A stretch of DNA of 35,251 bases from Clostridia bacterium (GTDB lineage: Bacteria > Bacillota > Clostridia > UBA1381), in the NCBI GenBank assembly GCA_017406485.1, contig JAFQYK010000469.1, positions 1 through 35,251 of the forward strand, in the 5' to 3' direction. This document shows positions 1-8,385 of the stretch, piece by piece. Each line of letters starts with the position of its first letter. Positions within the stretch are counted from its first letter, which is position 1. A program made the position numbers and the translations under genes. Under the pieces are notes generated by a model. That model worked only from the letters and a program-made list of their open reading frames with translations. It had not been told where the DNA came from and made no database searches.

Positions 1-1010
1 ACGGGAAATACTCAGAACACGGAGGCGGAAAATTCTGCCCCGGATGAGTACGCACAATCAGAAGGCTCAGAATCTGTTTCAAAAGAAGAAGCAGAGGCTG
101 GGTCTAATAGTGATGCTGCTGAAAATTCTGAGAATAATAATGCTCCCTCCGGCACGGCATCATCAAACTCCTCCGGTAAAACCGTAAATTCATCTAACAA
201 TTACGGTGATTATGATGCAGCGACTGACGAGTCAGTTACGGTCGAGGATGAAAATCCGCTGACATCCGGCAATCGTGTAAGCAGCTTCATAACTTTGGAT
301 AAGCAGGCCATCGGCTTTACAAAGGTCGGCGACGTTGTTTCCGTTACAGCAACATTAGCGGACGATGTCAAGGATAAAGTCGTATGGCGTGTTGCAGATC
401 CCGAAAGACTTCGTATAAGAACAACATCGGAAGAGGGAAATGCAAGCACAGCTGATATCGAATGGATTGGTGCAAATGATATTGAACAGGCCACCTCGCA
501 TTTCTTTGCAGGTCTGGCATCCAATCCCGATGAATACGCAGAAGGAACTGCTATGCTGTTTAGCAGTCAGACTTCTAACGATATCGGCGAACAGGACGAT
601 ACCAAGGAACTGAAGACTGATTTCGAATCACCCGAGGTAGAAGAATTTCTGAAAGAGATGTATGCGGAAGGTCTTTCGCAGGAGAACTCGGATTATGATT
701 TATCCAAGCTTTTCGACAACTCTTCCGAAAAAACATATTCACCCGCAACCGAAAAGGAAAGCAGCAAGGCAGAGGAATACTTCGAGTCAGAGCTTGACAA
801 CTCTGACACAGAGGAAATTATCCAGCGTCTTATCAGTAATGAGCTCTCCGATAAGGTTAAGAAGGATATTGACTCATCATCACCGTCCGATTTTGTTCTT
901 TCATCTACTGCAGACAGCGGTTCGGATGAAGCGGCAAATGCAGACGGCGTCAGTGACGAGGCATTGACGGAAGAGGAAACTGACCGAGTTTCTTCCTATT
1001 ATAATGGTAC
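1..1010 (+). other. Acidic Ser/Glu/Asp-rich N-proximal segment
   Basis: Residues 1 to about 336 of the window protein are dominated by Ser, Glu, Asp, Asn and Thr, with very few aromatic residues and no recognisable fold, apart from a possible small beta-rich patch around 280-480 (VVSVTATL, VVWRVADPERLRIRT) that resembles part of an Ig-like domain. There is no hydrophobic signal or membrane segment here. It is probably flexible and exposed. This stretch belongs to the giant gene and is not a separate protein. Confidence 0.6.
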
Positions 1011-4000
1011 AACAGAAACAGACTCCAAGGATGCTTCTACGGATACGGCACAGCCCTCCAAGGAAACAACGACAGAAACAATTACAGAAAAGGTTCAGGA
1101 AACAGAAACGCAGACTGTTTCGAGAGAGACAACAAAGACCGAAACCGTAACAACTGAAATAGTTGACACACAGACCGATTATGAAACGGTCACAACAACC
1201 GTGGAAAAAGAAGTGCCCACTACGGTTACAAGCATGGTTGAGCAGGAGGTTGAACGTGAGGTTGTTAATGAGGACGGCGATATTGAAATAGAACGTGACA
1301 CAATTCTTGCCCCCGTTGTTGAGGTTGTTTATGAAACGGTGACTGAGGAAGTTGAGGAAACGGTTGAAACTAACACCTATACCGTTAAGGAAACAACGGT
1401 AACTGAAACAACCACAACAGAAACGGTTACCGATTCCGACGGCGAAGTTGTTTCATCAACGGTCATATCAACTGACACAGACACAACGTCGAGAGATTAT
1501 ACAACAACTGAAGCTCCCGAGGTCGGAACGAACACCTCTGTTTCCACGGAAACCAATACAGATACGGTTACATCGGTAACTGAAAAGGAAATAACAAAAG
1601 AAATAACGAAGGAAATAACAAATGAGACGAACTCAGGCATAACAGAAACGGCAAGCCAGGAGGATACCAGATTGAATGCCTCATCTGTATCGCTTATGGC
1701 ATTTGCATACGAAGCGGAAGAAATTGAAACTTCCGAAAGTGAAACCGTAATAACCGGAGATACTTCAGTGACGGTTTTGGATGAGGAAGATCAGACTTCG
1801 ACAGTTGACGCTGCTATTGTCATGGATGAAAATGATGACGATGACGAAGTAACGGTTGAAACAGATATATCAGTCAAGAAAAGACTTTCCTCCGTTTCAA
1901 ACGCGCTCATTTTGAATTACGGGCTGACCGCGGTCAATATTCAATCAACAACCGCCACCCAGATAAGTGAAGTAGAAAATGATGACGTAATTGAGTTGCG
2001 CGTCGGTGAAACACTGAATTTCGGAGAATTTCTTGCGGCCAGATCAATGGGCAGCGGAAATACACAGACAGAAAGTGGCACCATACGTATAACCGATGAA
2101 AGAATCGCCAAGACATCAACGGGAAACTTTGCCGATTACATAAATATTATGGGTTACGCAGAGGGAAGAACAACCTTCTCTCTTGAATACGACGGAATAA
2201 GTCATATTTTTAACGTAGAGGTTTACGGCAACTGGAGCGATAACACTGTTGGTCTTATCTTGGATTCAACCGTGCGCGAGGGCGGAACTCTCAACATAAA
2301 AGATATACTTACGGAAAAGGGAATATCCGCGTCTGACATTGAATATATCACAAATGTGTCAATAGGAAATACTGCGCTTGCAACCACTAACTGGAGCGGT
2401 TCATCGGAAGCAGCGGCAAACGTACAGCTTACTCCCGTAAGCGCGGGAAGCTCCACGATAGATATTACATATAATAACGGTGCCGGTGCAAATCAGACAG
2501 TAAGCTACAATCTTTCGGTATACAATACAAGAGAAAGCTCGACACTTGCGACAGCTATTCCAATGGTTGTTTCAAACAGTGACTTCACACTTGCTCTGAG
2601 AAATGACGGTACAGTATGGGGCTGGGGTAATGTCGGTGACGGACAGCTTGGCAATATCAAGGTTGACGACGATTCACAGACGGTTCCTTATGAAATAGAA
2701 ATAAAGATTGACGGTAAGAAAAGACCGCTTTCAGGAATAAAGCATATTGCTGTCGGCGAGGCGCACGCTCTTGCCGCAACAGAGGACGGACACGTTTACG
2801 CGTGGGGTCTTAACAGAAACGGACAGCTCGGTAACGGCACAAAGCAAAGCACAGATAATCCGGCGTATGTATACACCGGCTCGGGTGTGGAATTGCAGGA
2901 CATAAAATATGTCGCGGCAGGTAATTACAGCTCCTACGCTATCAATAAGGACGGCGCGGTTTATTCATGGGGAAGCGCGCATTACGGTCAGCTTGGTAAC
3001 GGAGTTTACGGCGACGAACAGTCAATAGACGGAAACTACCTTAACGACCAGGTTTATGCTCAAATGCTGACAACGGATATATCGGACAACAGCTTAGACC
3101 GCATAATCAAGGTTTCCGCAAGCAATACGCATGTGCTTGCACTCACAAATAAGAGAGAGGTTTATGTCTGGGGTCTCAACGGCCGCAACAGTACACGTCT
3201 TCTTATTGATGCGGATACATATGATTTTGACTATATTCCGAAGCCCAAAAAGCTGGCATTGTTCGGATTTGCGGGTGCGCCGCTTGATTCAATGCCGGTT
3301 GATATAGCCGTGGGCGGACGTTCCGATTCAACAGGTACAGCCGGTGACGAGGGCTCTGGCGCGACGCAGTACCATTCTGTCATACTGTCAGGTAATGGCT
3401 CGGTATACACCTGGGGCGCGAACGCTGATAACGAGCTCGGACGTGACAGCAACACCGCTTCTGCTGTAATAAGCAAGGTAAGCGGCATAACCGACAAGGT
3501 AGTTTCAATATATGCCGCAAGAAACAACACGGCTGCGGTTACCGCAAACGGCGACATCATGGTATGGGGAAGCAATGACTTCGGTCAGCTTGCAAATGAT
3601 ACGGTGTCGACTAACGGTTACTCCGACGGTCCTGTGTACGCGCTTAAACAGGGAAGCGGCACACTTCGTTTTTCCAATATCGTTGCTATGGGCATTGGTA
3701 AGGAGCACATGACGGCGGTACTTATAGACGGTACTGTATGGTCGTGGGGTAATAACTACATGGGTCAGCTCGGTACAAAAAATCAGAGCTATGCAAAGAC
3801 AGAGGAAAATCTTGTCCCCGTTCTTACCGGTGATGATGAGGCAAGCAAAATAATCTTTGACTACATAAAGGTTATTAACGAAGCTACCGGCATGATGACC
3901 TCGGAGTACATAGGCAGCGAATCTATTCCTCCCGTTATCATAATAGCGGACGATAAAAATATAAAAATAGAAATTGATCAGATAAAGCGTTTCCACAGCG

Positions 4001-7000
4001 TGGGCTTTAATTTGATAGGACGTGATGAAAAGCTTCCGATTGACGGAACGGTTACAATCACTTCGGACAACACGCTTATTGCAACGGTTTCTCTGTCATC
4101 GGATACACTCTGGGAGGACATAATTCCGTTTAAGGGTGATGATTATGAGCGCGGCGATGTTGAAATAACCGCGGTCAACGGAGCATACAGCGGCATACTT
4201 ACAGTCCGCATAAAGTCTCCCTATGATTTTGCGGATCCGATGATCGCCTCTGGTGAAAACTTTACAGTTGCGCTGAAATCGGACGGCACAGTATGGGCAT
4301 GGGGTGACAATACCTATGGCCAGCTCGGTACGGGTGACAACAACAGCACTCAAGGTCCGAAGCAGGTGCTTGCTCCCGCGGGTTCCGTAACGGAATACCT
4401 CTCGGGTGTTCTTAAGGTGTCTGCAGGAAAATATCACGTACTCGCTATGACGAGTGACGGTGAGGTTATTTCTTGGGGCTGGAACGAGTACGGTCAGCTC
4501 GGTGATAACACCACTGTAAACAGAAACCGTCCCGTAAAGGTTCTCGGCGGTGAGCATTCAAGCTCAAGCGGTAACATCACTCTCGCGGCGGACATCGCGG
4601 CGGGCGGCAGACACTCGCTTGTTGCGCTCTCCACAGGAGCGGTTTACTCATGGGGCGCAAACGACAAGGCACAGCTTGGTAAAACTCTTGACCAGACGGA
4701 AATCACAGACACCGCCAAGGAGCTTACTCCGGTGCGTGTTATCATGGGTACCTCCGGCTCCGAGGACAGCGGCAGCTCGTATATTGAGGACGCTATCGCG
4801 GTTGCGGCGGGAGAAATCCATTCCGTGGCTCTTCTCGGCAGTAAGGAAGAGTCTCTTAACCATGCTGTTCTTACATGGGGCGGTAACGACCATGGACAGG
4901 TAGGAAACAAGGTTGTTGACCCAAATTATGATCCGGTCGATTCTCTTAGCGGCGAGCTTGGAGTAAATATAAAATACGCTCCCGAAGAAATTTCCGCGAC
5001 AATTGAGAATGAAAACGATACTCTTAAAGGAATAACGGCAATTGCGGCAGGAAAATATCATACGGTTCTTCTCCGCGGATACAATGAAGGCGAAGAAGGC
5101 GGTGAGGTTCTCTCCTTCGGTTCAAACCTTTTGGGTCAGCTCGGAAGAAACTCAGATGTCGATTATATATATTTTGCATATCAGAATGACGATACAAGCT
5201 TTATATATGATATTAATATAACCGATACTGTTATGACAAGCAACAAATCACTGTTTACCGGCATTGCAGCCAGCGGAAACAATACAATGCTTATTGACAG
5301 CGAAGGTTATGTGTATAATTTCGGTGACAACTCTGATGGTCAGCTTGGTACAGGCAGCACCGGTTCCGCGGCAAAGGTGCCTCAGTTCACCTCCTCGTTA
5401 CTGACCTCTGAGGACGGAAACAGCAAGGGCGAAGTGATAGGCGCCGGAGAGGCGAGCAGCTTTGTCATGAAGGAAAACGGATATGTCTGGGCATACGGGC
5501 GCAACAGCTCAGGTCAGCTCGGTGATATTTCGCATGATATGAGAACGTCTCCGGTGCTGGTGGGTTCAGGCGCAGAGGATGTTTTGGAGCTTTCGGTCAG
5601 ACTTCCTTCCGGCGCGATTGTTTCCAAGCCGAATGTTGTCAATGTAATAAAGGGAGAAACAATAACCGCGCAGGGCGGAAGCGTCAGAAGTCTTCGCGGA
5701 TTTAATCTGCGTGTTGATGTTGAAGGAATACAGACGGCTTCAAATCTTCACTATTCCTCTTCAGACACTTCTGTTGTTACCACAGACACTACCGGAGCAA
5801 ATATTGAGGCGGTAGGAAAAGGCAGCGCTGTTATCAAAGCGTATTCCGATATTAACGGCGGCGTTGTTGCGATGTTCGTTGTAAACGTAAACGACAGCGA
5901 GTTCAATGAGGATGGCGTTAGCTTCTACACCGAGCCGATGGTCGTTTCCGGCGATAAGTTCTCAGTTGCTTTAAAGAGCGACGGTACGGTATGGACCTGG
6001 GGTGACAACACAAACGGTCAGCTCGGCAACGGTACAAACGGCGACGGCACAAATCAGTATTCTCCGGTACAGGTATCAGCTCCGAGCGGAGCAACGGGAA
6101 CCTCGGTTCTTACCAATATAATAAGAATAGCGGCAGGTGATAACCATGTCGTTGCTTTGCGTTCCGACGGAACAGTGTTCACCTGGGGCGCGAACAAGTA
6201 CGGTCAGCTCGGTACGGGCGAAAGCGGCGTACTCGCCGCAACCATTATAGGCGAGGCAGCGTCACATGATCCTTATGAGACAGACGAGGATAAGGACGCA
6301 GAAGGAAATATAGTAGTAAGAATTTACTCGGCGGCAGGTATGGAGTACGTGCGTGAGGTCACAAACCGCGTTGACGTACCCGGCGAGGATCCCGAAAACT
6401 ATGTATTCTATCTTGAAGCGGATATAGACCTTTCGGGCGGCATTGTACCTATCGGCACTATGGAAAATCCGTTTAAGGATACGTTTATCGGTAAGGGTCA
6501 CAGAATAAACAATCTGACGATAACAAGCGGAATAAGCGGCGAGCTGCTGAACACAAGCGCATCTCTGTCGGGTTTATTTGCATATAACAGCGGAACAATC
6601 AGAAATCTTGTTCTGACGAACATTAATGTTCAGAATACAGATGCAAGCAATCGTTCGGTTGCCGGCGGACTTGTGTCATACAACATCGGTACCGTTTCAC
6701 ATATAGGTGTTGTTTCGGGTACGGTAAGCTCATACAATCTTTCGGGCGGTATCGTGGGTGTTAACAACGGAACGATTGAAAACTCGTATAACCGCGCAAC
6801 GGTTGCGTTAAGGACATCTGCAACGTCAATCACATCCGGCTACGCCGGAGGCATAGCCGGTGTCAACCAGAGTACGATCACAAAAACTTATGGAGCGGGC
6901 AGTATCTCAATTGACAGCAACATAACCTTAACATCAATCTCTTCTGCAGGAATTGTTGCAAACAACAACGGCGCGCTTACGTATTCATATACGTCATTGG

Positions 7001-8385
7001 GTCAAGTAACGAGAGAAGGCGATCAGCTTTCTGACAGTGCCGCAAATGTTGATCTTACAGATCAGACATATCCGTTTACCGGCTTTGATTTTGAAAACGA
7101 CTGGTCTTGGATAAGTAAGTGGAGCGATGCGGACGGTATGCCTGTACTAATACCCGAGGCTGATCCTCCGGCGGATCCGCAGTCGACAGATTTTACCAAA
7201 AAGGACAGCAATATTCCCGTACTTGTCACGGACGAGGACGGTAATTCACTAACCGACATTGTAGCTGTTGCGGCAGGCGGTCAGCATACGCTCCTGCTTT
7301 CCTCAAGCGGAAAGATTTACGCTTTCGGTCTTAATGACAGCGGTCAGATCGGTATCGGCCTTGACGGTATTGATCCCGCAACCGAGTTTGAAAGACACGT
7401 AACAGTTCCCACTGTTGTCCTGAGCGGACGCAGCGCAAGTATTGATACAGACCTTAACGGCATTATAGCAATAGATGCCGGTAAGGATTATTCGGTTGCA
7501 ATCAAGTTAAACGGCAAGGTTGTAACCTTCGGTAATAATGACAAGGGTCAGCTATCTATCGGCGGCGCTATTTCGGACGCGGCAACATCTAAGAGAAACG
7601 AACCTGTTCTTGCCGTGAACAGCAGCTCAAATCCGATTACGGATATTATAGCTGTTGCAGCGGGTTATAAGCATGTTCTTGCGCTCAATTTTGACCATGA
7701 TCTTTCAGGCTGGGGTTCAAATGAAAGCAAGCAGCTTGTTGCGGGCAGCTCGGCTGTAAGCACGCCTGTTTCCATTACAACTCCCGCAGGTACGGTTACA
7801 AGAATTGCGGCTGGCGGCGCTCACAGCGTGGCTGTGATCAGAACAAGCGATACCGTCAATGTCGTATACGCATGGGGCGCGAACTATAACGGACAGGTCG
7901 GCATTGATTCCAACAGCGATACTGTGAACAATCTTTCAATTGTAAACAAGGGCGCGACAGATAACGACAGTAACGACTATCTTGAAAATGTAATCGGTCT
8001 TACTGCCGGCGGTGACCATACCGCAATAATAAAGGATGACGGTTATGTGTTCTCATGGGGTCTTAACGACATGGGACAAATCGGTGACATCTCGTACGAA
8101 ACAAGAAAGGTTCCTGTTCAGACGGGTGACCGCGCCGCTAAGGTTCTCATGATGGAACAGATTGACACCTATAACGCGGACAGCAGTCTTAAGGACTCAT
8201 ATACAGGCGACATTCCGGTTGAAATCTTTATTCCGACAAACGGAAAAGCAGTTATTGATATATCAGGTACGACAGAAAAATATCTGCCGGGCTTTAATAT
8301 GCTCAGAAGCGCGACAAAGGAAGTAACCTCAGACACAGACAAGGTTGCAATGGACAGCGGACAGCACAGTAGTTGCGGTCAATAA
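1..8385 (+). CDS. Giant RCC1-repeat protein, upstream part (5' end outside window, ends at a frameshift stop)
   Basis: Frame 1 is open from the first base, so the true start and any signal peptide lie upstream. A TTG at 295 is only an internal leucine codon: the frame continues through it and no ribosome binding site precedes it. The 2,794 codons seen encode, in order, an acidic Ser/Glu/Asp-rich segment, a Thr/Glu/Val-rich stalk, two Ig-like domains, then RCC1 propellers A (2560-3831), B (4237-5571) and C (5935-8130) separated by Ig-like spacers. Propeller C contains a GLUG beta-helix. The frame stops at 8383-8385 in the middle of the third spacer, just after a 7-base tandem duplication, and the fold continues in frame 2. 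No enzyme motif is visible. The only cysteine I see is in the short out-of-frame tail before the stop, which supports that tail being an artefact of the shift. Bacterial RCC1 repeats form seven-bladed propellers used for binding; the ligand here is unknown. Confidence 0.95.
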   Translation, partial: TGNTQNTEAENSAPDEYAQSEGSESVSKEEAEAGSNSDAAENSENNNAPSGTASSNSSGKTVNSSNNYGDYDAATDESVTVEDENPLTSGNRVSSFITLDKQAIGFTKVGDVVSVTATLADDVKDKVVWRVADPERLRIRTTSEEGNASTADIEWIGANDIEQATSHFFAGLASNPDEYAEGTAMLFSSQTSNDIGEQDDTKELKTDFESPEVEEFLKEMYAEGLSQENSDYDLSKLFDNSSEKTYSPATEKESSKAEEYFESELDNSDTEEIIQRLISNELSDKVKKDIDSSSPSDFVLSSTADSGSDEAANADGVSDEALTEEETDRVSSYYNGTTETDSKDASTDTAQPSKETTTETITEKVQETETQTVSRETTKTETVTTEIVDTQTDYETVTTTVEKEVPTTVTSMVEQEVEREVVNEDGDIEIERDTILAPVVEVVYETVTEEVEETVETNTYTVKETTVTETTTTETVTDSDGEVVSSTVISTDTDTTSRDYTTTEAPEVGTNTSVSTETNTDTVTSVTEKEITKEITKEITNETNSGITETASQEDTRLNASSVSLMAFAYEAEEIETSESETVITGDTSVTVLDEEDQTSTVDAAIVMDENDDDDEVTVETDISVKKRLSSVSNALILNYGLTAVNIQSTTATQISEVENDDVIELRVGETLNFGEFLAARSMGSGNTQTESGTIRITDERIAKTSTGNFADYINIMGYAEGRTTFSLEYDGISHIFNVEVYGNWSDNTVGLILDSTVREGGTLNIKDILTEKGISASDIEYITNVSIGNTALATTNWSGSSEAAANVQLTPVSAGSSTIDITYNNGAGANQTVSYNLSVYNTRESSTLATAIPMVVSNSDFTLALRNDGTVWGWGNVGDGQLGNIKVDDDSQTVPYEIEIKIDGKKRPLSGIKHIAVGEAHALAATEDGHVYAWGLNRNGQLGNGTKQSTDNPAYVYTGSGVELQDIKYVAAGNYSSYAINKDGAVYSWGSAHYGQLGNGVYGDEQSIDGNYLNDQVYAQMLTTDISDNSLDRIIKVSASNTHVLALTNKREVYVWGLNGRNSTRLLIDADTYDFDYIPKPKKLALFGFAGAPLDSMPVDIAVGGRSDSTGTAGDEGSGATQYHSVILSGNGSVYTWGANADNELGRDSNTASAVISKVSGITDKVVSIYAARNNTAAVTANGDIMVWGSNDFGQLANDTVSTNGYSDGPVYALKQGSGTLRFSNIVAMGIGKEHMTAVLIDGTVWSWGNNYMGQLGTKNQSYAKTEENLVPVLTGDDEASKIIFDYIKVINEATGMMTSEYIGSESIPPVIIIADDKNIKIEIDQIKRFHSVGFNLIGRDEKLPIDGTVTITSDNTLIATVSLSSDTLWEDIIPFKGDDYERGDVEITAVNGAYSGILTVRIKSPYDFADPMIASGENFTVALKSDGTVWAWGDNTYGQLGTGDNNSTQGPKQVLAPAGSVTEYLSGVLKVSAGKYHVLAMTSDGEVISWGWNEYGQLGDNTTVNRNRPVKVLGGEHSSSSGNITLAADIAAGGRHSLVALSTGAVYSWGANDKAQLGKTLDQTEITDTAKELTPVRVIMGTSGSEDSGSSYIEDAIAVAAGEIHSVALLGSKEESLNHAVLTWGGNDHGQVGNKVVDPNYDPVDSLSGELGVNIKYAPEEISATIENENDTLKGITAIAAGKYHTVLLRGYNEGEEGGEVLSFGSNLLGQLGRNSDVDYIYFAYQNDDTSFIYDINITDTVMTSNKSLFTGIAASGNNTMLIDSEGYVYNFGDNSDGQLGTGSTGSAAKVPQFTSSLLTSEDGNSKGEVIGAGEASSFVMKENGYVWAYGRNSSGQLGDISHDMRTSPVLVGSGAEDVLELSVRLPSGAIVSKPNVVNVIKGETITAQGGSVRSLRGFNLRVDVEGIQTASNLHYSSSDTSVVTTDTTGANIEAVGKGSAVIKAYSDINGGVVAMFVVNVNDSEFNEDGVSFYTEPMVVSGDKFSVALKSDGTVWTWGDNTNGQLGNGTNGDGTNQYSPVQVSAPSGATGTSVLTNIIRIAAGDNHVVALRSDGTVFTWGANKYGQLGTGESGVLAATIIGEAASHDPYETDEDKDAEGNIVVRIYSAAGMEYVREVTNRVDVPGEDPENYVFYLEADIDLSGGIVPIGTMENPFKDTFIGKGHRINNLTITSGISGELLNTSASLSGLFAYNSGTIRNLVLTNINVQNTDASNRSVAGGLVSYNIGTVSHIGVVSGTVSSYNLSGGIVGVNNGTIENSYNRATVALRTSATSITSGYAGGIAGVNQSTITKTYGAGSISIDSNITLTSISSAGIVANNNGALTYSYTSLGQVTREGDQLSDSAANVDLTDQTYPFTGFDFENDWSWISKWSDADGMPVLIPEADPPADPQSTDFTKKDSNIPVLVTDEDGNSLTDIVAVAAGGQHTLLLSSSGKIYAFGLNDSGQIGIGLDGIDPATEFERHVTVPTVVLSGRSASIDTDLNGIIAIDAGKDYSVAIKLNGKVVTFGNNDKGQLSIGGAISDAATSKRNEPVLAVNSSSNPITDIIAVAAGYKHVLALNFDHDLSGWGSNESKQLVAGSSAVSTPVSITTPAGTVTRIAAGGAHSVAVIRTSDTVNVVYAWGANYNGQVGIDSNSDTVNNLSIVNKGATDNDSNDYLENVIGLTAGGDHTAIIKDDGYVFSWGLNDMGQIGDISYETRKVPVQTGDRAAKVLMMEQIDTYNADSSLKDSYTGDIPVEIFIPTNGKAVIDISGTTEKYLPGFNMLRSATKEVTSDTDKVAMDSGQHSSCGQ
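1011..1670 (+). other. Thr/Glu/Val-rich low-complexity stalk
   Basis: About 220 residues alternate Thr, Glu, Val and Lys in patterns such as ETVTTTVEKEV and ETTVTETTTTETVT. The composition is typical of extended stalks or glycosylatable spacers in bacterial surface proteins, and it is too Thr/Val-rich for a simple coiled coil. It precedes the first Ig-like domains and could hold the propeller array away from the N-terminal side. The role is inferred from composition only. Confidence 0.65.
1585..1620 (+). repeat. Three tandem 12-base units encoding K-E-I-T
   Basis: Three consecutive 12-base units (1585-1596, 1597-1608, 1609-1620) each encode Lys-Glu-Ile-Thr and differ at one or two silent third positions. 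They lie in the Thr/Glu stalk. The length is a multiple of three, so copy-number change would alter stalk length without breaking the frame. Confidence 0.8.
1671..1935 (+). other. Junction between stalk and Ig-like domains
   Basis: About 88 residues that include SLMAFAYEAEE, a run of acidic residues (DENDDDDEVTVE, about 1825-1860) and a short hydrophobic stretch (about 1900-1930). No domain is recognised. The hydrophobic patch is too short for a membrane helix. Confidence 0.4.
1936..2556 (+). other. Two tandem Ig-like (BIG2-type) domains
   Basis: The first (about 1936-2238) shows IELRVGETLNF, then SGTIRITDERIAKTS, then a closing strand (TTFSLEYDGISHIFNVEV). The second (about 2239-2556) has GGTLNIKDILTEKG, then SIGNTALATTN, and closes with SSTIDITYNN and VSYNLSVYN. 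This is the usual order of bacterial Ig-like group 2 domains: a VxxGETL strand, a (D/N)xxIA strand, a gly-rich turn and a final VxV strand. They lead directly into propeller A. The family assignment is by pattern only. Confidence 0.6.
2560..4236 (+). other. Module A: seven-bladed RCC1 propeller plus spacer 1
   Basis: The propeller (2560-3831) opens with a Pro-Met-Val motif and an ALRNDGTVWGWG strand. The seven W-G motifs lie near 2617, 2798, 2960, 3160, 3400, 3560 and 3739. Blade 4 is degenerate (WGLNGRNST with no GQLG) and blade 5 has NELG. Spacer 1 (3832-4236) carries VGFNLIG near 4003, followed by TITSDNTLIATVS and a closing GILTVRI strand, as in an Ig-like fold. Confidence 0.85.
4237..5934 (+). 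other. Module B: seven-bladed RCC1 propeller plus spacer 2
   Basis: The propeller (4237-5571) starts DPMIASGENFTVALKSDG. Motifs lie near 4290, 4468, 4640, 4866, 5105, 5311 and 5485. In blades 5 to 7 the second Trp is replaced (SFG, NFG, AYG). Blade 7 ends with the last-blade signature LGDIS...SPVLVG. Spacer 2 (5572-5934) holds RGFNLRVDVE near 5699, SSSDTSVVTTD and a closing VAMFVVNVND strand. Confidence 0.85.
6260..7190 (+). other. GLUG-type beta-helix inserted in propeller C
   Basis: After an approach segment, the domain starts with FYLEADIDLSGG, then PIGT and FIGKGHRINNLTI, which is the typical opening of GLUG-containing surface proteins. Five GLUG-like turns follow: GLFAYNSGTIRNLVL (about 6573), GGLVSYNIGTVSHIGV (about 6664), GGIVGVNNGTIENSY (about 6745), GGIAGVNQSTITKTYG (about 6847) and AGIVANNNGALTYSY (about 6946). 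It closes with GFDFENDWSW and DGMPVLI, again typical of this family. GLUG domains occur in bacterial adhesins and other surface proteins. Here it sits in the loop between RCC1 blades 2 and 3, so the propeller must close around it. Confidence 0.85.
8352..8365 (+). repeat. 7-base tandem duplication (ggacagc x2) causing the frameshift
   Basis: The unit ggacagc occurs twice in direct succession (8352-8358, 8359-8365). With both copies, frame 1 runs into a stop at 8383-8385. With one copy removed, the reading passes from Lys-Val-Ala-Met-Asp-Ser straight to Thr-Val-Val-Ala-Val, and the Ig-like spacer continues without a break into propeller D. Seven bases is not a multiple of three, so one or four copies keep the frame while two or three break it. 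This is the classical form of a slipped-strand duplication. Whether it is a fixed mutation, a phase-variable switch or an assembly error cannot be decided from one sequence. Confidence 0.9.

Noticed and set aside
662-967. Plus-strand ORFs in other frames (662-967, 4550-4903, 14740-15003 and similar)
   Set aside because: They overlap the main frame, have skewed Arg/Ser/Thr composition and show no start signals; they are shadow frames.
1672-1725. Internal signal peptide around SLMAFAYEAEE
   Set aside because: The hydrophobic stretch is only a few residues long and follows an acidic region; a signal peptide needs a positively charged start and a longer hydrophobic core.
3505-3996. Long antisense ORFs (also 11165-11665, 20183-20776, 32741-33181 and others)
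   Set aside because: They are reverse-frame shadows of the RCC1 repeats. They share the same recurring antisense pattern (for example T-E-L-A-V...V-T-P-C-P-Y), which mirrors the sense GQLG and WG codons.
295-8385. TTG at 295 as the gene start
   Set aside because: The same frame is open from base 1 with coding-like composition, and no ribosome binding site precedes 295. The codon is an internal leucine.
8340-8385. Programmed ribosomal frameshifting
   Set aside because: There is no slippery heptamer or poly-A/T run and no obvious stem-loop. The exact 7-base duplication explains the shift fully.
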